64,000 nt of DNA from Dryococelus australis (taxonomy: Eukaryota > Arthropoda > Insecta > Phasmatodea > Phasmatidae). Below the pieces are notes generated by a model. It was not told the origin of the DNA. It did no database searches and saw only the letters and a list, made by a program, of their open reading frames with translations. Below, piece by piece: positions 57,835-64,000 of this stretch. Both the position numbers and the translations under genes were made by a program. Each line of letters begins with the position of its first letter. The stretch's first letter is position 1. The DNA lies in contig CM057009.1 of NCBI GenBank assembly GCA_029891345.1, positions 311,526,166-311,590,165 of the forward strand. Reading direction: 5' to 3'.

Positions 57835-58071
57835 TAGGCCGTTCACGGTAAAGTGAGAACTTTTTAAGGCACTGCTTAAATTTTCCTTCCAGCCAATTTT
57901 TATTTTTCCGTTTAATTTATTATGAACAGTGCAACGTGATTGACACATACAGTGTAAAAAATTCACCACTTTTAAAATTTAACGTCTGAGCATGCGTTAA
58001 AACATATTTATTAATGGTTCATGTATGTTGGGAGGGCCTTTAAATGTGCTCACTTTACCGTGAACGGCCTA
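57835..58071. mobile_element. TA-flanked MITE, TTCACGGTAAAG family, clean 237-bp copy
   Basis: Left end TAGGCCGTTCACGGTAAAGT, and the right end is its inverted form (CACTTTACCGTGAACGGCCTA). TA duplications sit at 57833-57834 and 58072-58073. The 237-bp interior is AT-rich and noncoding. It is the best-preserved member and the reference for the family here. Confidence 0.92.
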
Positions 58072-58301
58072 TAGTTGAATGTTGCAGTCACGCATATTCC
58101 CGTAAATAATCAGTCACACGTTCAGTTGTACCGCAGGTATTTTAAGTTACGGGAAGCTGAGAAGCTACGTTTCAAATAAAGAAGGAACAAAATCACACCA
58201 GACGTGCCTCAGTTAAAACATTTTACGTGTAAATATCCAATACGCGCGCGCGTAAAACCACGTAGTCGGCTGTGGTACAAACAGGCCCAAAACTGTCGAC
58301 A

Positions 58302-59063
58302 TTTTGACTGCGCGTAGAAGTTCCGTCGCCACTCGGCTGTAACATCACGCGGTGCGCAGGTCGCCTCGTCGCTTCCACGGCTGCCTAATTCTCCTACCCT
58401 GCGGCAGACGGCACCACAGGCTACATAACCTGCAGTGGACTTCAGCAGTCGTGGGCTCGTAGCGCTCGAGAAGCAACCTGGAGGATTGCTTCCGCGGCGC
58501 GCGGAGAACGTCGCGAGACGGGAACCGCCGTTTACCACACAACAATTAGAGCATATTTTGACTGCGCGTAGAAGTTCCGTCGCCACTCGGCTGTAACATC
58601 ACGCGGTGCGCAGGTCGCCTCGTCGCTTCCACGGCTGCCTAATTCTCCTACCCTGCGGCAGACGGCACCACAGGCTACATAACCTGCAGTGGACTTCAGC
58701 AGTCGTGGGCTCGTAGCGCTCGAGAAGCAACCTGGAGGATTGCTTCCGCGGCGCGCGGAGAACGTCGCGAGACGGGAACCGCCGTTTACCACACAACAAT
58801 TAGAGCATATTTTGACTGCGCGTAGAAGTTCCGTCGCCACTCGGCTGTAACATCACGCGGTGCGCAGGTCGCCTCGTCGCTTCCACGGCTGCCTAATTCT
58901 CCTACCCTGCGGCAGACGGCACCACAGGCTACATAACCTGCAGTGGACTTCAGCAGTCGTGGGCTCGTAGCGCTCGAGAAGCAACCTGGAGGATTGCTTC
59001 CGCGACGCGCGGAGAACGTCGCGAGACGGGAACCGCCGTTTACCACACAACAATTAGAGCATA
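58302..59063. repeat. 254-bp GC-rich tandem triplication
   Basis: Three near-identical head-to-tail copies start at 58302, 58556 and 58810, each beginning TTTTGACTGCGCGTAGAAGT. The only difference I see is GCGGCGCG versus GCGACGCG in the third copy (near 59004). It is much more GC- and CpG-rich than its surroundings. A frame of about 100 codons is open on the minus strand in each copy, but 254 is not a multiple of 3 and I do not recognise the translation. Confidence 0.97.
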
Positions 59064-59068
59064 TTTTG

Positions 59069-60064
59069 TGTTCGATGGTGAACCTGCCCAGTTGTGAAAA
59101 AAAAAAATAAGCTGAATATATTCGGCTGCAAATTTTCAGAGTAGTTATTATTTGACAGACTGAAATTAAAGGGGAAGCAACGCTTCCATTGCTTCCATGG
59201 ACACTTCGCCCTTGATCTGAAGGGACAGAACGTGTTCTAATTGACTGTTTCTTTAAACGCTGTTTAAATTGTCTGGGCTTCTCGTTTTTCATTAATTACT
59301 TAAGTTTTCTCTGTTTCTGTATGACATGAATTATAAACTAGTCTGCCATGGCGGTTGTTATAGTGAATTTGAGAAAAATTTGCTTCATTACTTACTTTTA
59401 CAATTTGCTTCAATTATACAGCATTTGTTTCCGTACTGAATAGATCAACCAAGTTAATGAAACTCTTAGAAGCGAATTGTAGTAATTCTTTTTCTTTTAA
59501 AATTTTACAAGAATTGGCGACCAATGAAAATATAACGCCAAGTATTTTCATAGCGACGATTCGTATTAAAATTTATAGTAACCACATTCTACGTAAAAAA
59601 AAAAAATTAAAATAAATTCGATACGTTGATTTATGAAAATAATTGAAAGTCGTGGTTTTTAACTTAAACAGAAGAACTACGAACGTTGCGAAGGTTTAGA
59701 AGACCTTAGATAATGTTGCATCTCATAAATAATAATAATAATAATAACAATAAAAATAATATTTGTTTAACATTTATCAAACATACAGTATAAGTTTTTC
59801 ACGTTTTAATCCACAATGGAACAGTTATTTAATGATTTCCTTTTCAGACAATTCTTTGACCTTCCCTCTGTATATCTAAACTTGTGGATGCGGTTTGCAC
59901 ATGTCTTGTATAAAATAATGGCTAAGTGCTGAGTTGATTGCCACTGTGTTTTCAACATGGTCCATACTTAATTCTGCTGCACGACACTTGTAAATAAATC
60001 TGCAGTGTTGAAGTTCTAGGCTCACTGATGCAATATTTTTTCGCGGTAGTCCCACATTTGTTCC
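59069..60064. other. AT-rich interval
   Basis: Contains an A-run at 59098-59107 and an impure (AAT)n near 59728-59758. A small inverted word pair is at 59176-59200 (AAGCAACGCTTCCATTGCTT). No gene. Confidence 0.5.
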
Positions 60065-60267
60065 AGATACATACATCTAAGTCGTGGACAGCTAGATACA
60101 TACATCTAAGTCGTGGACAGCTAGATACATACATCTAAGTCGTGGATAGCTAGATACATACATCTAAGTCGTGGACAGCTAGATACATACATCTAAGTCG
60201 TGGACAGCTAGATACATACATCTAAGTCGTGGACAGCTAGATACATACATCTAAGTCGTGGACAGCT
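60065..60267. repeat. 29-bp tandem repeat, 7 copies
   Basis: Seven adjoining units starting AGATACATACATCTAAGTCG fill exactly 203 bp. One substitution is visible (GGATAGCT in the third unit). There are no spacers. Confidence 0.98.
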
Positions 60268-63220
60268 AAGTCCGCATATCTAGCGCAGCATTGTACAACT
60301 GTCACCACTATGTAAATGAATAATCGTCTTAATCCGAAGGGCAAAAATTTTATCGACATTTCATTTGTACTCTAAGTACTTCATAATCGAATCATCAGTG
60401 ACTGAATAACGCCCTAGCTACCAATTTTGATACTCTAGTACGTGCAAGTTTTATTTTGCAGTGATATATCTGGGGTTTCAGAGTACGCAACCTCACCGAC
60501 ACCATGTGAAGTTAATAAAAACCGTTCATCAAAGAACGTATTAGAAACATTTGCCAGTGGCTACATTAAGACCTCTTGGGAAGATTTCAAAACTGAGATA
60601 TGGTATTTCAAAATAACACGCTGTGAAACAGTTATATTACTTTCCTAAATATGATTAAACAATACGTACGAATTAAATGGTTTTTTTTTTTCTGTTTCAG
60701 TAATAACCAACTTCTGCCACTTACTATAGAAAATGATGCCACGAGTCCAGCAACAGATCCTAAGCCCTTTGCAATACAGGATCGCCGTGTAGGGCCTATT
60801 TGATCTGGATTACTTCATTAACAATAGGCCAGGAATAATGACCCGCAAGATGGAGTGTACAGGAAGAAGATATGAACTGCAAAACGAACAGAGAGCAGGA
60901 CTGAACGGCACGGTAAAATTCAAATCCTTCGCTTGTGATAAAATTAAATACATTTCCTCAGAAAGCCCTGATACGGCAACGGTATTAAAACCACATTTGT
61001 TTGGGGATCCATTTCTGTCGGAATCGGATACAGTCAAGCTGAAGAACTATTTGCTTCTATAGATGTTCCAGTCAGGTCAAAAACAGTTTCATGAAGTACG
61101 AAAATAAAGTGGGAAAGTTGAGTAAAATATTAACATATACCTATACATTATACGAAAACGTTAATTATCGGTACATATAAACTTTGCCGTGCTTAACGAT
61201 TTAAATAACCAAAACAATATATGAAGACATCTTGCCGGGCCACGTGTTCAGCTATCCGGGCCACGTGTTCAGCTGTCAGCCGATAAGGACAAAGATGACG
61301 CAATTTACGGTAACCTCTGCATCCTGTAATAAGGCAGCCGAATCACACCAATATAAACTTGTGTAGATAACGTTTCACGCATTTCAGCTGTTTATGTGCC
61401 GAGTTTGTGTATGCAATTCTAATAAAATTTTTAAGCCTACCTGGCAGCCGTTTTCTTTTTAATAATCATGCTGACCGCAGTAGCTCGCCGTCTTCAAATA
61501 ACATTACTGAGCTTTCAAATATTCACAAATTCATAATTACTACTGGTTGAATTTTCAACTTAAATACTAAACTACTAAGAACGTTTTGGTGATTTTAATA
61601 AAGCCTTCCAGCTAGCCTTACAAAATAATGATATGGAAAACTTCATAATTAACTAGGTAATATAGGAAAATAATGTCCAAAGGAGGAAGTTAAAATAGTT
61701 TATTTCGGTTAATATAGTTTGGTGATTTGACATCTTGACTTTGTCAGATTTCCATCATTTTCAGTTATAATTCTTTCGCAAATTTTACGGGCAGCATAAC
61801 GGTTCTTTTATGTTCAGTAAATTTTAATGGAGGCAATACGATAAGTTTTACTTAAGCGCCTGTGACTTATTCTTTAGTGTATTTTGTCCACATCCCATCC
61901 TATGAATTCTGTTCAACGGCAAACAATTTTAGTAATACTAAATGTCTGATTTGTGAATTTTTAAGTGTTATTTCTTTAAGTCGGCTTATGCCTATATATG
62001 TCTTGTGTTTTCTAACGTAATTATTGAACGGAACCGATTAATAAAAAATACTTGTATGAATCGATGGGACGTGAATGAAGCATCCGATATTTTATTGCAA
62101 GTATTCGAAACAACGCCTTATGGTAGTTTTACTTCGTAGTGACCTACTTCCATGCTGTCCGACTTTAACATAAGCTGTATTCAAAAATCTATCTTTCCGA
62201 AAGGTCACACGAGGTTTCCTCATTGTTCTTCCCCTTCCTTCCTCGTTATTATAATTGATATTCAGAACATCCTTTATTATATTCAGTCACTCCACGATTA
62301 TTCTATGCAGTTGAGTACTATCTAACTGATATACTACGTAACTAACTAGATGTTTAATTATTTAATGCAGAAATATAGCACCTACAAAAAATTCGTAAAA
62401 ATTTTTTATTTGTCACTCATTTTTATTTGTTACGTATTTGTTTGCAGTCATACTGCTTTAATTTTTAACACTTGTAGTATACTGTGTATCTGGAACACAA
62501 TTGGGTTATTTGGTGCACCTATTATTCTAATTATTACACTGTAAATAAATAAAAATCCCCTCAGCGTGTAATGTAAATAATGTTAGCTAGCAGGCTGAAA
62601 TTTTATAAATAAGTAAATGTATAAACTGTATTAATAACAAATATTGATATTGTCTGTTCAGTAGCAAAAAAATGTAATCTTTTTCTGTTTGTAAATTGGG
62701 ATTTACCTAATGATTTGCATTAAGGTTGTAGTAAATATTGTATGTAATATAAGGTTAAACTAAAATAACTGGTATTATCATGAAACTGCCAAAAATTGGC
62801 AAACATTATTCTATTATTTATTCTAAATAAATTTAGTAAATTACACTCATATTTTATTAACGGCTGTTTAATAAACGTGATTCAGTTCAAATAACAGTTT
62901 GATCATTTTTAAGAGACTTGATGTACTTATCAGTTGGTTTTTATTGCACACATTTAACTGATTATACCTTTATTACAAAAAAAAATACTCAGCACACTAG
63001 GCGATTTCAAAAAATATCTCGACTCTCTATCCTTGCATGTCCTTTACTATGTATGTCTAACTTGACGTAAATAAAAAAAACACGTTTTGTGGATGTTACG
63101 TCAATATAAGTGCGCGAATATAAAGAAAATCATCATTTACTTGAGTAATTATTATTAAAACCATAGTCTACTCGCTGTTATTGCAATCATTCTAAGCCAA
63201 ATATCCGCATATTTTGTTTA
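60268..63220. other. AT-rich interval without supported gene
   Basis: Short frames at 60442-60648 and 60838-61062 have no recognisable domain. The only structure noted is a 21-bp duplication carrying CACGTG at 61235-61274. Confidence 0.45.
61235..61274. repeat. 21-bp tandem duplication containing CACGTG
   Basis: CCGGGCCACGTGTTCAGCT occurs at 61235-61253 and 61256-61274. Each copy carries a palindromic E-box word. Confidence 0.9.
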
Positions 63221-63457
63221 TAGGCTTTTCGCGGTAAAGTGAGCACTTTTTAAGGCCCTCCCACCGGACATTAGCGACTAATAAGCATGTTTCATTGCAG
63301 ACTCAGACATAAAATGTTGAGTGTGGAGAAAGTAAACACCATTTTTTATGAGTCACATGGCAATGTTGATGTTTAAAAGGGGCGGAAAGATAAAAATTGA
63401 CTAAAAGGAAAATTCTGGAAGTGCCTAGAAAGTGCTCACTTTATCGTGAATAGCCTA
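63221..63457. mobile_element. TA-flanked MITE, TTCACGGTAAAG family, 237 bp
   Basis: Left end TAGGCTTTTCGCGGTAAAGT, right end CACTTTATCGTGAATAGCCTA, with TA on both sides. It has exactly the same length as 57835-58071, and both share TTTTTAAGGC after the left end. Noncoding. Confidence 0.9.
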
Positions 63458-63776
63458 TACTGTCATGTACTGTATGTGTGCATGTGCATTATTAGTACAC
63501 ATAGTGCGTGTGGGTCACACGGTTAGTTTATAAATATTTGGGTCGGAAGAATCTATAATGCGTCGAAGGCTGACAGCAGAACTTAGTAGCGGGGCTTCAG
63601 AAAAGTTTGACGCAGGAATGAACTATCCAAGTCTTTCTTTGCTGCAGTCCGTCGCCCAGGCGGGCAGAAGGGCCAGTGGACCATATCCGTCAGTTCTCCC
63701 TGCTAGCATTCTCGCACTACCGCCTTCCGACTTGGCTACATAGTTGTTCCTCTCTACCCCCTCACACTCCGCGGAA
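63458..63776. other. Spacer with short open frame
   Basis: A 61-codon plus frame at 63558-63743 (MRRRLTAELSSGASEKF) has no recognisable domain. Confidence 0.3.
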
Positions 63777-63780
63777 TTAA

Positions 63781-64000
63781 GGCTGTGTCCGAATTCGCCT
63801 GAAGTACATACTTGTGCGTACCTGTACCCCGGAAATGACGTCGCAAGTGCTGTCCGAACTGCAAGTGAAGTATACAAGTAAACGAAGTTGTATACTTCTC
63901 GCATACTTCCAGAATATGTGCCGCCATATTGAGAAGCAATTTGTGGGTTACAATTGATTTCCGACATAATTATTTGATTTAAAGTTTAATAGGGCAACGT
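63781..64000. mobile_element. Possible left part of a TTAA-type MITE, cut by window end
   Basis: TTAA at 63777-63780 is followed by GGCTGTGTCCGAATTCGCC, a terminus-like sequence. Short repeats follow (AAGTACATACTTGTGCGTAC, then AAGTGAAGTATACAAG). TTAA is the piggyBac target site. The right end lies outside the window, so the call is tentative. Confidence 0.35.

Noticed and set aside
58209..59292. Repeated minus-strand frames of about 66-168 codons in the 254-bp array
   Set aside because: The unit length is not a multiple of three, the same peptide appears in different frames, and no family is recognised. Stop depletion is expected in GC-rich DNA.
60065..60267. CRISPR-like 29-bp direct repeats
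   Set aside because: Units adjoin with no spacers and the genome is eukaryotic. It is an ordinary tandem repeat.
63623..63967. 114-codon minus frame at the right edge
   Set aside because: It overlaps the TTAA-type terminus-like sequence and a plus-strand frame, and no domain is recognisable.

Overview
The window looks like intergenic or intronic DNA from a large, repeat-rich animal genome, most likely an arthropod and probably an insect. It is AT-rich and has no operons, rRNA or conventional tRNA genes. It is built almost entirely from decayed transposable elements: an errantivirus-type Ty3/gypsy element with an env remnant, pogo/Tigger-like, hAT and DDE_3-type transposases, a Polinton/Maverick (adintovirus-like) DNA polymerase B, a tRNA-derived SINE, and MITEs with TA target sites. 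No intact host gene could be identified. Two stretches look exon-like but are unassigned (442-825 minus; about 7489-7665 minus, with a copy near 21562-21735).

Layout, first half. Positions 1190-6660 (module A) hold a Ty3 integrase scrap and a pogo-like transposon. The same order recurs at 26434-31310 (module C). The pogo 3' part and what follows (5625-10138: SINE, exon-like Q-rich frame, GA microsatellite, MITE) recur at 19672-24192 (module B). Between A and B lies a degenerate LTR retroelement (about 12047-19665; gag, pol, env, no LTRs recognised). Its env runs directly into module B, and module B is followed at 24193 by a second copy of an earlier env segment. A second TA-MITE type (25497-26428) is cut off where module C begins.

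Layout, second half. 31.3-44 kb has little coding signal. It holds a 15-copy 36-bp satellite, a DDE_3-type transposase tail, a LINE ORF2-like tail, and several short tandem duplications. 45.07-49.79 kb is a dead Polinton-type protein-primed DNA polymerase with recognisable exonuclease and polymerase motifs, split by an insertion of about 2 kb. It is followed by a TA microsatellite and a striking cluster of AAGATGGC (YY1-like) and TGACGTCA (CRE-like) words. 51.6-63.5 kb carries several TA-flanked MITEs, an antisense hAT transposase pseudogene, a GC-rich 254-bp triplication and a 7-copy 29-bp array.

The most notable observations are: a 16-bp minisatellite grown out of the pogo transposase codons just after a catalytic Asp; palindromes at both ends of the pogo region, with a deletion breakpoint at one of them; the env/module-B/env sandwich; the motif-complete but dead PolB next to the YY1/CRE array; and a MITE family whose two best copies are both 237 bp with TA duplications. 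All assignments come from reading translations and repeats by eye, with no database search.
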